In this document: positions 33,781 through 45,600 of the stretch, piece by piece
Layout: every line of letters starts with the position of its first letter
Numbering within the stretch: position 1 is the stretch's first letter
Assembly (NCBI GenBank): GCA_003344405.1
Contig: NOWV01000005.1
Coordinates: 434,001 to 498,000 of the forward strand
Source: Trichoplax sp. H2
Taxonomy: Eukaryota; Placozoa; Uniplacotomia; Trichoplacea
Direction: 5' to 3'
DNA length: 64,000 nucleotides
Notes under the pieces: generated by a model
The model's database searches: none
What the model saw: only the letters and a program-made list of their open reading frames with translations
What the model was told of the DNA's origin: nothing
Made by a program: the position numbers and the translations under genes

Positions 33781-34163
33781 TACTATACTGTACTGTACAG
33801 TACAGTACAGTACGGTACTGTTACACCAGGGACTTGCGAGACATGCGATATACTGTAGATACTGTACTGTACAGTACGTTCGTGAATTTCCGCCGAAGAA
33901 TTCTTGTTTCTTGAATAAATTTTATACCAATCGATAGAGAAAGTCTTCATTTACAAGATTACGTTGTTTAAATTTACATACGACGTCTAATTTCTTGGTA
34001 ATTATTAGTTAGAGTGCGCTAATTGCTACAGTACCAAGAAAAAGTCAGAGTTTGCTACTGCACTGTACTGTACAGTACTGTACAGTGTGCAGTACAGTAT
34101 GTGTTACTGTAGACTACAGTACTGTACTATACAGTACACTGTACACTGTACAGTACATTACTG
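33781..34163. repeat. GTAC arrays immediately upstream of PSMG4
   Basis: Arrays at 33781-33822, 33849-33880 and 34056-34163 with alternating GTACA and GTACT runs. The last ends about 57 bp before the PSMG4 ATG. Confidence 0.85.
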
Positions 34164-34219
34164 TCATGGCGATCTGAGCTCAAAACGATACCACCAAAGT
34201 TAACGCCATTTGACGATCG

Positions 34220-35978
34220 ATGGAGACCAAGGATATAGAAAAAACACTAGATACACCAATCTATAATTTCTCAGCTGTTATTGGCGATACGACTGTGTAT
34301 TATCATGTCATGAAGATGGATCAGAGTCTATTCTTTTGGATAGGTACTTCTCTTACAATGGATGATATGGCTGTTGCCATAGGAAATCGAGATAGCAATG
34401 TAAGGTTTCTATCTCACTTTTGTCATGAAATCATTCTACAATAATTATAAATTGAACGACCGACCAATCTGAGAGCTGACGCCAAAACGGTATATACTGT
34501 ACCTTATTGAGAGAAGTTCTATCGTGATAGCTTACATTAAATAAAATATGCAATGATTCATCAATAACTGCAAGGGTTACTTTTCTCCAGTCGTCCTCAA
34601 TGTACTAGGAGAAACAACTGCATAAAATTGTCAAGGCCAGCGAACTGTAATGAGATTCCTATGACTGTGTAGCAAGAAATAGAGACTAAATGCACAGAGT
34701 CTCTAGTAATGAAGCAAAACGACATAGAGAAGCTCACCATTTCTATCGATCTTTTTGTAACGTTTGATCTTTGAAAATTTGTAAATTGTTTTCCTCACTA
34801 AAATACGTGCTGCATAGTCATTGAACCCTGAAACCATGATCCGTTATTCTACGAATTTGACATGTACTCGCATATACTGTAAAATTGTAATTAGCTGATA
34901 ACTGCAATAGTTCACATGCGATACATAATAGGGTGTACGGTGGCTTCGACCAGATTTGCATCGATGATTACGTTAGCTTACCCATTACATAGACGATGAT
35001 TTTACAATGAATGCAATCAATTCTACATCAAGCAAAGGTATAAAATGTAGAACTTATTAATTGCAGCCAGTATAACTTATGATTTATCCCTTTATTCGAT
35101 TACTTGTCATCCAGTAATGTGAACACGAATAGTACAATATTTTTATCCACTTTCTATTCTTAAATTTTCAGTAATAAGCCTAATAAACTAAGTCACAGTT
35201 TTGATTCATACAAATCGCTAACCCTTTGTTGTTGCATTTTATAGGATGGACCTCCTGTTGCATGTAAAATTATAGGTGACATGACTGATATGACCCAAAC
35301 AAATCTGGCACTAAAACTCTGTAAGTTTTGCTTCTAAAGCTCTCTCTTTTCATAACAACGATACAAATATAGCTAAATATAGTGCATTTCTATTTTGAAT
35401 TTGTACCGTATACATCATAGTCTTGCTATATATATATAGCCTGATCTGTTTGTGTTTGCTCACCCCAAGTTTAAACTTATAATTTGTATATTATGATGTC
35501 AATTACTTACTATGCTATGTATTACTATTGATGTCTTAATATGTAATTGCATGTGAACGATAATGCCCCTCGTTCCGCTTAATTAAGTAATGCAATATTA
35601 TAAACTTCTTAAAACTGCCTTGATACGATTATAATTATTTACTCAACGAGTAAGCCTATCGAATCACTCATTGTAATATACAGTATATTCAATGAATGTA
35701 TCTCATCATTAGGCCACATATATTTTCTAGCACTACTGAAAGACTTCTACTCGATGTACGCGTAGTATATTCTTTATCATGTCAAACATTTAAAGTACTT
35801 CGCGGTGATAGCATATGGCATCATTAGTACTCTTAACCGAGTTATCTGTAAAACAAATATAGGTAAACGGACCGGAAAGCAAAGCTTTGTTAGCTACAAC
35901 GTTCCAGAGGAAGTCATGCCAGACCTCGTTCAGAAACGATTAATTGAGGAGATGGTCGATCATCCAGAAAAATTTTAG
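34220..35978 (+). CDS. PSMG4: Proteasome assembly chaperone 4
   Basis: Small chaperone that pairs with PSMG3 to assemble the 20S proteasome alpha ring. Three exons, 34220-34399, 35245-35320 and 35863-35978, total 372 nt and 123 residues, exactly the human length. Matching segments: IYNFSAVIGDTTVYYHVMKM at the N-terminus (human has LHNFSARL and FHVMRL), SLFFWIG, DMAVAIGNR, GKQSFVSYNV, and a C-terminal HPEKF as in human FPEKF. Splice phases agree and the stop is immediate after the conserved end. Divergent from TONSL, with a GTAC array close upstream of the ATG. Confidence 0.93.
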
Positions 35979-37046
35979 CTCGATTTACTGATTTACCGTT
36001 AAATACAAAAATGTCCCAACATATGTACATACTGGTATATGCTCTGAATAATGCGTAATTAGAGCACACTATTATAGCTATAAGGTAGCTAAAAACAACT
36101 GAAAGGTATGATTTGTCTTAGTATAACCGACGGTCATTAACGAATAAAGCATTACCGATGATTTACCAAGATTGTAAGCGTTGGAAATGAGTCTACATAC
36201 AATATAAAGTTGTTGTGGTATCTTTGCTATAATACAGTATCCTAGAAACATTTTTGTAAATCATTCATTATTCTGATGCCCTATACATGCCGAATTCCTT
36301 TTATTGTAAAAAGCTTATATATTCGTATATCATTTTGCAAGATATTTGATGCAATAAGACTGATGTACAGTAGGTAACCATGCTACATGACATGCATATT
36401 GCGATATCGGAAGTATTCATCAATGTTAATAAATCTTACTTTTGACCGAAGCTGTGCGTACAATATTGGACGGTCTAAGCTACCATCTTCTCAACTACAT
36501 CCTTAGTGAGATATTGATGATAATAAACGATGCAAGTGATGTACTATAGGATTGTTAGTTAAATTAGTAGTTGCGCTTACTGCTTGTTCAGTCTTCTACG
36601 AGTATGTATCTTCTATCATACCTTAACGTAAAGGAATATCTACTTTGCTTGTACAATATTTATTACTTGGCCAAATTGAAGATAAAAATTTCAATTCCAT
36701 CAAGTCAATAGTAAATTAAGTAAAATCCTTTTGAGACTACAGTAAAAGCACATGGAAACTGCATGTTCTGTCCTATTGAAATGACTACTTACTACGATCA
36801 CTTATAATGATGATTACTTTATGTATACTTTACATACCAAAATCGATTACATTATGCTATTGGCTACCAGGACAAATCAGTAACTTATGCAATGTGCTGT
36901 TAGCTACAACCAAGCAAAAATTTTAAAAGACGGGATTTTTTTGCAAGACAGCATCTACCCTAGCGTATCATAACGCGTAGTAGACTTTTATAACCAAGCT
37001 AGATTGTACTTGACAGAGAGTAAGGCGTATCAAGTACTGTATAGCA
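35979..37046. other. Intergenic, nothing recognised
   Basis: AT-rich sequence downstream of PSMG4; no gene, repeat array or RNA was found. Confidence 0.5.
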
Positions 37047-37696
37047 ATGAAATACTCTTTCGCAGCTTTATTGCTAATATTTTCAGTTTGCCAGCTTTCA
37101 ATTGCCGTTAGAAAAGGGTACAAGATGCAGATAGAGCTATGAATTTAGTAGTAGCATAAACACATCAATTATTACCCTACCATCATGGTTATTAAAATTG
37201 TTGATATCCGGCATCAGAATCAACAAAAATTCTCCTACAGTAATAAAAGATGATACTAGACAGAAACCTCATCAAAAACTGATGATCGGAAGATTGACAT
37301 GAATAGAAATATCTTTTAAGATTGAATAGTTTAATAGGCAATAATAAATGCTCATTAAAGGGAATTTTCTATGACCGATCCTGTAAATGAATAATAAAAT
37401 AAATGATTATTGTACTAACAGATAGGTTAATAATTGAGCAAAGATGCGACGTGCAAGCGTATGCTAGTGGAAAAATGGCAACGACTGGGTACAGTATCAT
37501 ACGAGTACACTTGAAAAGCATTCATTCTATTGAAGCAAATAGACACTATTTCAACGTACGTTTGCCTAAAGATTGTCCCTCTCTCCATGCAGCTACTTTT
37601 AATGTTGTCTCTTCTGTTTTGAGAGCTTGTTGGCGAAATTCCTTCTTCAATGAACGTCGCAAAGCTTGTGCACAAGCATTGGAATATCTAATATAA
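37047..37696 (+). CDS. Predicted small secreted protein with four cysteines, family unknown
   Basis: Model of two exons: 37047-37117 and 37426-37696, 342 nt, 113 residues. Exon 1 encodes a textbook signal peptide, MKYSFAALLLIFSVCQLSIA, followed by VRKG. Exon 2 (open to its TAA at 37694-37696) adds about 90 residues with four Cys (in QRCDV, KDCPS, RACWR, KACAQ), several basic residues and a probable C-terminal helix ending QALEYLI. Composition is coding-like, with few of the AT-rich codons of intergenic DNA. The donor AAAGG|GTAC and acceptor AGATAG|G fit in phase, but other acceptors (for example before CAAAG at 37438) also fit, so the join is uncertain. I recognise no family. A hormone-like or defence-like peptide is possible but unproven. 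Confidence 0.45.
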
Positions 37697-38018
37697 CTAA
37701 CGATCAAAAAAAAGGGGAGAAAAAGAGATCATGAGAAATCTGCCAGTGGGCTAGTAGAAAGGCGTTCGCTGAACAAAAATAAGAGAATCAATATGTAGTT
37801 CAAACTATATTGAGGATGAATATGTGAGATGGAATTGATCCGAATAGTTGTCATGTTATGATGTTATGCAGGGTAAGTTATTGAAATCACTGTACAATCA
37901 TGGATGGCGTACTTTAATCCGGCTGCTCTCCACGATGACACCATCTTGCATTCGAGTCGACGCGAAAAGTCTTGTGGGACGGCACGCCGCAGGAAAATGA
38001 TTTAATATTGCAGAGTTC

Positions 38019-38345
38019 GAGTACAGTACAGTACAGTACGTCAGTACTACAGTACAGTACAGTACAGCAGTACTGTAATATTACAGAATCAGAGTACTGA
38101 ACACTGTGCTGTACTGTACACTGTACACTGTACAGTACTACAGTACAGCAACAATATTGCAGAGTCAGAGTACTGTACTGTAATGAACACTGTGCTGTAC
38201 AGTACAGTACAGTACAGTACTACAGCAGTAATATTGAAGAGTCAGAGTACTGAACACTATGCTGTACTGTACAGTACTGTACTGTACTGCATAATATTGT
38301 AGAGTCAGAGTAGTGAATCGTGAACACTGTGCTGTACTGTACAAT
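38019..38345. repeat. GTAC arrays alternating with a 70-90 bp unique unit, four copies
   Basis: The unit AATATTGCAGAGTCAGAGTA followed by TGAACACTGTGCTGTAC recurs at about 38077, 38152, 38231 and 38287 with GTAC arrays of varying length between. A further partial copy (TATTGCAGAGTCAGAGTAC) lies at 38557. The arrangement suggests local amplification of a hairpin-bearing unit. Confidence 0.8.
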
Positions 38346-38520
38346 TTTTTTTACTATCTATTGACATTCAGTAGTACGTTCATGTTATCATGATAATCTA
38401 TCTTCGGAGATAGCCTTCTATGGGTATATATAAATACTATGCAGGAATTTCAACGGAATACAACTTTGATTTTTTAACGAAGAGGAGACATCGAAAATAA
38501 TCAGATTGTACTGCACAAGT

Positions 38521-38645
38521 GTACATTACAGTACTGTACTGTACAGTACGGTACAGTATTGCAGAGTCAGAGTACAGTACTGTACTGTACTGTACTGCAC
38601 ACTTGACCTTTCAGATTTTGAAGTTGAATACTGTACTGTACAGCT
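38521..38645. repeat. GTAC array left of the transposase remnant
   Basis: Alternating GTACT and GTACA runs at 38528-38556, 38571-38597 and 38629-38642, ending directly at the transposase fragment. Confidence 0.8.
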
Positions 38646-38845
38646 TCAAATGAGTCCATGACTTTATGTATCATATCTAAAGGTATAGAACTTATTACAG
38701 ATTCAATGCTATTTCGTAAGTCAACTAAAGTAACTCTATCGTTACTTTTATAAACACGGTCCTTGACATAACCCCATAAGAAAAAATACGGGATTAAGTC
38801 AGGGGATCGTGCTGGCCAGATCGATTGATGTATTATTTGTTCACT
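38643..38845 (-). mobile_element. Decayed DDE-type (mariner/IS630-like) transposase fragment
   Basis: Read on the minus strand, about 65 codons are open and resemble the C-terminal part of eukaryotic DDE transposases: the order WPARSPDLIP, then FFLWGYVKDRVY, then a helix with LVDLRNSIESVISSIP. The family normally has an acidic residue between the proline and FFLWG (as in TPLDFFLWG); here PYFFLWG has lost one position, so the third catalytic acid appears deleted. No upstream DDE region, start codon or terminal repeats were found, so this is an inactive relic. It is bracketed by GTAC arrays (38521-38645 and 38901-38945), which might mark inserted DNA. Confidence 0.75.
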
Positions 38846-38900
38846 TTCCGAAATTTATTTGTTTTTGGATGTTAAAATTTATCGGCTGAAATATCTTAGA

Positions 38901-39143
38901 CATACTGTACAGTACAGTACAGTGTACTGTACAGTGTACAGTAGTAGCAATTAATTAGAATACAGTACTGTACACTGCATCATTAGAATTCTCAACTGGT
39001 TAATAATAGGAGAGAGGGGAAGTAGAGTGTAATTATGCCATATTTACTTATTTGCGTAGAGTACAGTGTACTGTACTCTATATTAAGTTAATCTAGCTGC
39101 AAATCTTCTTTTTAAGGTACAGTACAGTTGTACAGTACTGCAG
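38901..39143. repeat. GTAC arrays right of the transposase remnant
   Basis: Arrays at about 38901-38945, 38961-38980, 39060-39076 and 39115-39142, with both GTACA and GTACT phases and GTGTAC variants. Confidence 0.8.
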
Positions 39144-40130
39144 ATTGTTTGGCCGTTCATTCAGGGGGATTTCCCAGTTTATTGAAAGTTATACTGTACT
39201 GTACCCCTAGTTCTTTAGGGGATAACTTTAAATAAACTAGCATCCGCTAATTTTGGTAACCGCACATTTGGCAGTGACAAGTTGCTATTTCACATCCCTA
39301 TAGTAAAGTACATACAGTACAGTTAATTACACATGACTTTATTGATCAACCTGAAAGAAACTAAAAGTAGCTGACGTCATCGTGAAGTATTGTGCCTAGT
39401 ATCGCCTTTCATTTTAAAATCCTATTGTTTCCAAGTATTTTGAACATTTCCGGTAAGTAGAATTAATTTTTGTTATCATTATCATTTCATATCTGGGTAG
39501 GGGTAAACCAATCCGAATTTCGTATTACCGGCACTACTCATTCATTCTTTTTATGAAGTAGGAAATCATTGCTGAAGGCCATTCCATGCTCGTCTACAAG
39601 CTATTTTTAGTAAGGTAAATAAACATGATTTAAACGTTATTTCTATAAATTATGAATTACGGCATACAATATTATACAATATCGCTGGCAACACTTTGCA
39701 ATATTGTACATTTCTTCTCGTACAGTACTTGTCCACTACAGGACAAACATGGACAACAACGGAATGCATAGTAATCATTTTTAACCAATCGACCGACTTC
39801 AATTCTAAATGATATACACCTCTGCGACTACAATAACTACTGTATGTTTTTGAACATTACAGCATAAATGTTCACACCGTAATCGAAAGGAATATTAATT
39901 AATGTACAATGAATATAATTAAATTACTATGCAATCTTTATTTTTATAATTCGGGTAAAAATTATGTCATGCATGGTCTTTCAGCTAGCTCTGCCAACGT
40001 TACGTTTGATGCAAGCTCATAAAAAGACGTTCCTAAAGATTATCTGATCCAAAGAACAGCATCGCTCTATTACAGTAGATCAATTTTAAACTTATTATTT
40101 CCTGCTTCCTTTTTATTTACCACTATCAGG

Positions 40131-40754
40131 ATGCACATCTATTCCATTTTGGTCTTTATCGCACTTTTATCGTCAAATTCGGCTGAGGCAAGGCCATCGA
40201 AAAGGAACGTATTTGATGCTTTTGCTGATAATCATCCAGGATCAGACAATAAACTATTCAACAATTTGAAATATTTGGCAAATAATAGCCATCGTTTACA
40301 AGAAAAGTTGAGCAGGAATCAAGATAACCTAAAGTTGAAGTTGTGTTCCACAATTACCAATTCCATAGATTGCATGGTACCTGCTAATTTTTCATTGACT
40401 AGTCTGTCACGAAATAAAACTTTATTGGCCCAATTCTCCAATGATAACTGCTCAAAAAATGTTGCCGATTCTGGATTAAGTACGTATTATCGATACTTCA
40501 GTTTTGCCAAAATTCTTCTCTTAAATGTGCAACAAAATCTAGGTAATACTATTATTGATTCAGAATTAAATGCTACTCTTGAATCATTATTCCAAATCTC
40601 TAAGCTATTAAGTTGTAATCTTAATCAGTTTATGATGAGTAATATACCAGTTTGTTTAATACCAATAGATGTAAGATACAAATGTAATATAAGTTTAACG
40701 TTATTAAGTAAAGTATTGCAATTACTAAAAATCGATTTACAATCAAGTAAGTAA
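40131..40754 (+). CDS. Predicted secreted helical protein with six cysteines, cytokine-like layout
   Basis: Single open frame of 207 residues from an ATG. Residues 1-20 form a signal peptide (MHIYSILVFIALLSSNSAEA), followed by RPSKR, a possible dibasic processing site. The rest is predicted mainly helical by heptad-like leucine spacing, in four blocks (about 40-70, 116-138, 144-170, 182-203), with six Cys (72, 81, 107, 162, 175, 185) and six N-glycosylation sequons (51, 86, 95, 106, 147, 186). Length, helix number and sequon density resemble long-chain four-helix cytokines of the LIF type, and the order YYRY..., LNAT...LLSC, then KC before the last helix is loosely LIF-like. This is resemblance from memory, not an identification. 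The stop codon overlaps a strong donor sequence (TCAA|GTAAGT), so a longer spliced form is possible. Confidence 0.65.
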   Translation: MHIYSILVFIALLSSNSAEARPSKRNVFDAFADNHPGSDNKLFNNLKYLANNSHRLQEKLSRNQDNLKLKLCSTITNSIDCMVPANFSLTSLSRNKTLLAQFSNDNCSKNVADSGLSTYYRYFSFAKILLLNVQQNLGNTIIDSELNATLESLFQISKLLSCNLNQFMMSNIPVCLIPIDVRYKCNISLTLLSKVLQLLKIDLQSSK

Positions 40755-42681
40755 GAGTTTATGCTGGTTAATTTACCTTTACTAATTATTGTAGTATATA
40801 ATTAATGACCATTGTGTTATTCTTTATCTATACCTTGCATATTTTTATCATTCGACTAGAGTACTTGTTTCGATCCTGTAACACATAAATGAAATCAGTA
40901 ACTATTTTATCGCCTACAATAAAATCGATATAGCTGTTTTTGTACATGCATTGTAATATCACGAAAATATCTGTTAATCTTCGTTTAATGTTAACTAAGC
41001 TATGTTATCGATAAGATTTTTAAAAATGAATATTAGCAACACAATTGAATTAATAGAGTGTGCACGAATATTTTTCAACCTCTATTTTAATATATATGTT
41101 ATATCTTAATAATTTTGATAAAGGCACTAATATATAACTAAACAATAATACTAAAAATTGACTATGACCGTCATCGATTAAAATAATAAAGTTAAACTAA
41201 TTCATAATTAAAAAAATGACCGTACTCTTATTGCAGTCTACTACGTTATAAGAAAATTAGATACCATGTTTAATAGTATTGAATAATAATTCTTTTTTAT
41301 GGTATAATGTACTGTAGAAGCCTATGCTAATACAAATTCGGTTACTATTACATCAGAAGATAAATTAGCAGCCAATTACTGTTAGAATTCTAATCCGTAT
41401 ATGATGCAACTGATACTACGTGTATATTTCATGCAATTGCTAATCTCTGCCTTAAATGAGTAACCTCGATAAAAGGAGGATTGGTTTGATAAATCACAAA
41501 TGAATGCAAGTGAAAGCTCTTTGCATTATAATTTAAGGCTATGGACTATACATACATAATAATATATGCATATTTTGATTACATCACTCCAAAATAGGAA
41601 TACTTGTCGAAATTTTCGCTTTAAACAGCTTCAACGAAAACATATCGCTGTAAATAAACCACAATAATATACTCGCATACACGTACGACTTCGCGATCTT
41701 GTGACCGTTATTATAAGATTATTATTGAAAATCGATAACTGGATAACACAATACCGTACTAATCCAATCTGACGACGATTCAAATTTACACTCTTCAATT
41801 TTATTACCTAATTTTGTCCACAAAATATCAGTTTATTTTATGCATAATGATAGCATGAATAATTAGTACAGATTCGTCAAATCAATGCATAAAAATTTTT
41901 ATTATGTACCGTATACTACTGACAGTGAATAAATTATGATTGATAATATCTTATAAGTTTTTTTCATCAAACAAATTTTAACTTGCATATGGGATTTTTA
42001 GAATATCTTCAGGCTAAATTCTATTATATTATATTATTCTCCATTTTTATTAATTATGAATAAATTACTGGGGATATCGTATCTGTCAGATATTTTATAG
42101 ATATCTTCATTAAAAATATATATTAATCTTCTGTATGATTATACAGCAAGCGAGTATGTTCGTACATATTCATTGAAATAGTTAGCGCAATGTGCTCGAT
42201 ATGTCTATAAACATATGTAATAAATGTATACATTTTGATATGTAATAATTTAGAATAAAAATCAATTTTGCATGATGTGATCGTTTATAGTTATAACTGT
42301 AAATTGTTAGCTTTAAATGCGTATCCAATAAATAACCCTTTCTTACGTAGCAATTCTGGTACTGTTAATGTTATTAAGTGCGGATACCGATAATTTGATC
42401 AACTATACTTGTGACTATACTCGTACAACAGATACTAAATAATAGCTTTTGAGTAATGAGCAAGTAGACATATTCCTCATCATCTGGTCATGTAAAAAAA
42501 TTGTATCACACTTCCGAAACATGTAACAATATCCATTAAGTTTGAACAGTATATATTAATACTTAATCATTTATATAGGGAGATTCTGTAAAATCGAATA
42601 AGCAAATATAACCACAATTCTAATAATACCTATTGTGTATTCATCTATACAATACAACGTAAAAATTAATGTTTGAGAATC
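40755..42681. other. Intergenic between convergent genes, nothing recognised
   Basis: AT-rich 3' flanks of the secreted-protein gene and JARID2. No repeat array, RNA gene or supported open frame was seen. Confidence 0.5.
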
Positions 42682-45600
42682 CTATTCAATTCGGCTTTGC
42701 AATTTCTTCAATAATTCGTCAATATAATCCTGTACGTAATAAATTTTCATATTTATTATATCAGAATCAGAAAGGATAACGACGTGAAAGTAGGTAGTGA
42801 GGACTAAAGCTAAACTTACTAATTTCATGTAGCATATAATTCTTAACTTATTGCGTTTTATATTTTCTTGCTCAAGCACTTTCAACGCATCATTGAGGCA
42901 TATATTTTCGTCCATTCCTATCACCTAAAAGTTGTTTCATTCAAAGACGTACATAGTTATAATATACATCAGCCATTTTTATGCGAAAGCTGTATATTTT
43001 GTTATATCGTACTTTCGTCAATACTTATAAAAATGCATTACTATACCATAGATAAGCATATAATCTTTTCGCATCTTCCACACTTTTGATCATTTGGTAA
43101 AAGGCTTAAAGGATCAACCTTGTGTTTAGTTTTAGATTCTAAATAAAAATGAGCGCATTTCTTAACACTGAATAAGTAAGTATACTGTAGGGAGTGATAA
43201 AAAGTTAGCCATATTATTTTTCATACTCTTATCTTCATCTTGAATTACAGTCATCTTCAAACCAAACTTTAAGAGGGAATCAATAGCTTCACTTTCAGAT
43301 TTTCTATTATTACAAAATAATCGTATTGATACACGTAAGTAAATAATAAAATGTGAAAAGCTTAATATAAATAAAAAATAGCGTTTAAATACAACATTTA
43401 CTTAATAGCCGAAAGTTCATGGATAAGTTGGCGACAAATTGATTGACCATACGATTCCTAACAAAGCACATTTATGTATATTTCAACGTTTCAATTAGAG
43501 AACATGGTGATTTTTCAAAATTATAATTATCTAGCATGTTATTTAAGAATTACAACTTAAAAGTACTTATCAAAAATATGTAACAAGTTACTTACGGATG
43601 CGGCTGACATACAAATAATTGCTCTCTCAATTGAAAAATGTAGTTTTTTATACGTCATTAACTCCTGCATGATGATTATTATTCAATAGAAGAGAAAATC
43701 GAAATTAATATTGATATGCCAATTCCTAGAGCAGACATTTGCACTACTCACCTTACATATCTTTACTCCGTCAGTAAGCCAATTTGTAGTTGCAAATTGT
43801 ACTTCTTCAGAACAGTTGTAACCACAATTCGTGAATGTGTAATAGACCTAGTTAAATTGTTCAAATATATTTATACCCTTTGAAAGATACGCACATAACT
43901 TTAAAATTGCACTCACTGAAGGCAGAATAACAATAAATTCTTTCGGCTCTTGGACAATTCGATAAACTGGAACGCCCATTTTCGCTAAAATACTTGGTGG
44001 TATCTAAACATTGTGTTGTATAGTATACAATATTAAAATTTGCAGACAATAAAGTTTAAGAATTATTACCCTATAATCAGGCTATACAGCTAGAATTGTA
44101 GTGACTTAAAGCCGTAATCATACGACTCTTGTTGTTAATAGGGAAATTACTACTATAGTAGACGAAATAAATATTATAATGTAAAATTCTTACAAGGACT
44201 GACGGATGATATTCTTTATTGCAAGACTTCAATGTATAAAATTTCATTGCCTTTTCGAGCCTTTTCGCATATCTTGAACTAACGCAATACCTAATTCAAT
44301 GTCAAGGAAAATATCGTTTTAACTGTATTGATATGCAAACAAATCTAACTTTTTGATAATTTTTTACATAATAGATAAATTTTTGTTTTATTACCAGATT
44401 CTCGGAGAGCCTGTATGGCAATAGTTCATTATGGAAAATCCATACTCAGAAAAACTCCAGGGCGTAGAAGAGTACAACATGCCAATATTTAGTCGCGGTG
44501 TAGTTAGATCTAATGTTAGAATAGAACAGAAATCTCAAATTAACGAACCATAAGTTAATAAGATTACAGAAATGCGGATGGTAATGGTTTAGTGTACGTA
44601 CTCTTATTATCATACTAAAACATAAAATTTGCTACCTGATACTGGCCCAAAATGATGAGAAATAAAATTTTTATTTTTATTAAGTAAACATAAATTCCAA
44701 GAATGCCTAAAATTAAAAATATAAGATATAGAAGAGATCTTTATAGGGTCTACTGTTTACGCAAAACATAAGAATTTAATTTATTTATAACTTCTAATAG
44801 CTACGACATAATTGGAGTAAGAAAAGTATAATTTTTGATATTATATTAGTTTAACCTCGAGTATGGGCTTGATTTTTGCGTAGGAAATCCACTTCTCGAA
44901 AGAAAATATTTAAAAAATGTGATATTATTTCGCTTAAGTAAAAATATTTAGGTGTGCTACCTAATTTCAATTCATACCTGCCATGCGCTTTGGTATCTAA
45001 TGTAACTGAGTGAACACTAACGTGGAATTCACGATTCTCGACTAATTTCCAGAATTCGTTCTGAAAAATTAAATGTAATTAAATGTAACGTTCATTAAGG
45101 CGTAAATCTTATCATGGTCTAAATAAGTATAAGAAACTGTGCAATTAAGTTCTGTTTTCCATTAATGATGTGAATATATCCATGAATACAGTACTACCTC
45201 TAGTTGCTTCGGTAAATGTTTAGTTTTTGACACTGTTTCAGAGAAATTATAAGCCATGCGCCGAAATGACGACAGTGCAAAGCTACGACCCTAGTAGTTC
45301 AGATATCGGTTAAGTAATTCTATAGGCATACTATAAGTAATATCTGCGATACAGATAGCATTCATACCTGTACGTCACATAAATCTATTTCCAATGGATC
45401 TAAAATAAAAGTTTTAATGCAGATGAAAAAAATTTTTATATAATTACTAGAAATATTTTTAAACAGTGCAACGACGCATACAAACCATGTCATCCTTATG
45501 ATAACTTATACAAGTATTTACCGTTGTCTTTCGTTTTCTCTTCCTCTTTTCGACAAAATTCTAAAATATTAGTTTTTTCATCCTGATTATTGGCGTGAGT

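Larger units (their letters stand above)
32956..34219. other. Divergent TONSL/PSMG4 promoter region with GTAC arrays
   Basis: Shared upstream region of two divergent genes. It holds several GTAC-type arrays (33416-33500, 33781-33822, 33849-33880, 34056-34163). The open frames across 33332-33641 run through array sequence, and the frame at 33004-33234 (minus) is not part of TONSL by phase. Confidence 0.6.
37697..40130. other. Intergenic repeat-rich region between two secreted-protein genes
   Basis: Contains dense GTAC arrays (38019-39143), a four-copy longer repeat, and a decayed transposase fragment, listed separately. From about 39150 to 40130 no feature is recognised except short GTAC motifs at 39190 and 39315. 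Confidence 0.6.
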
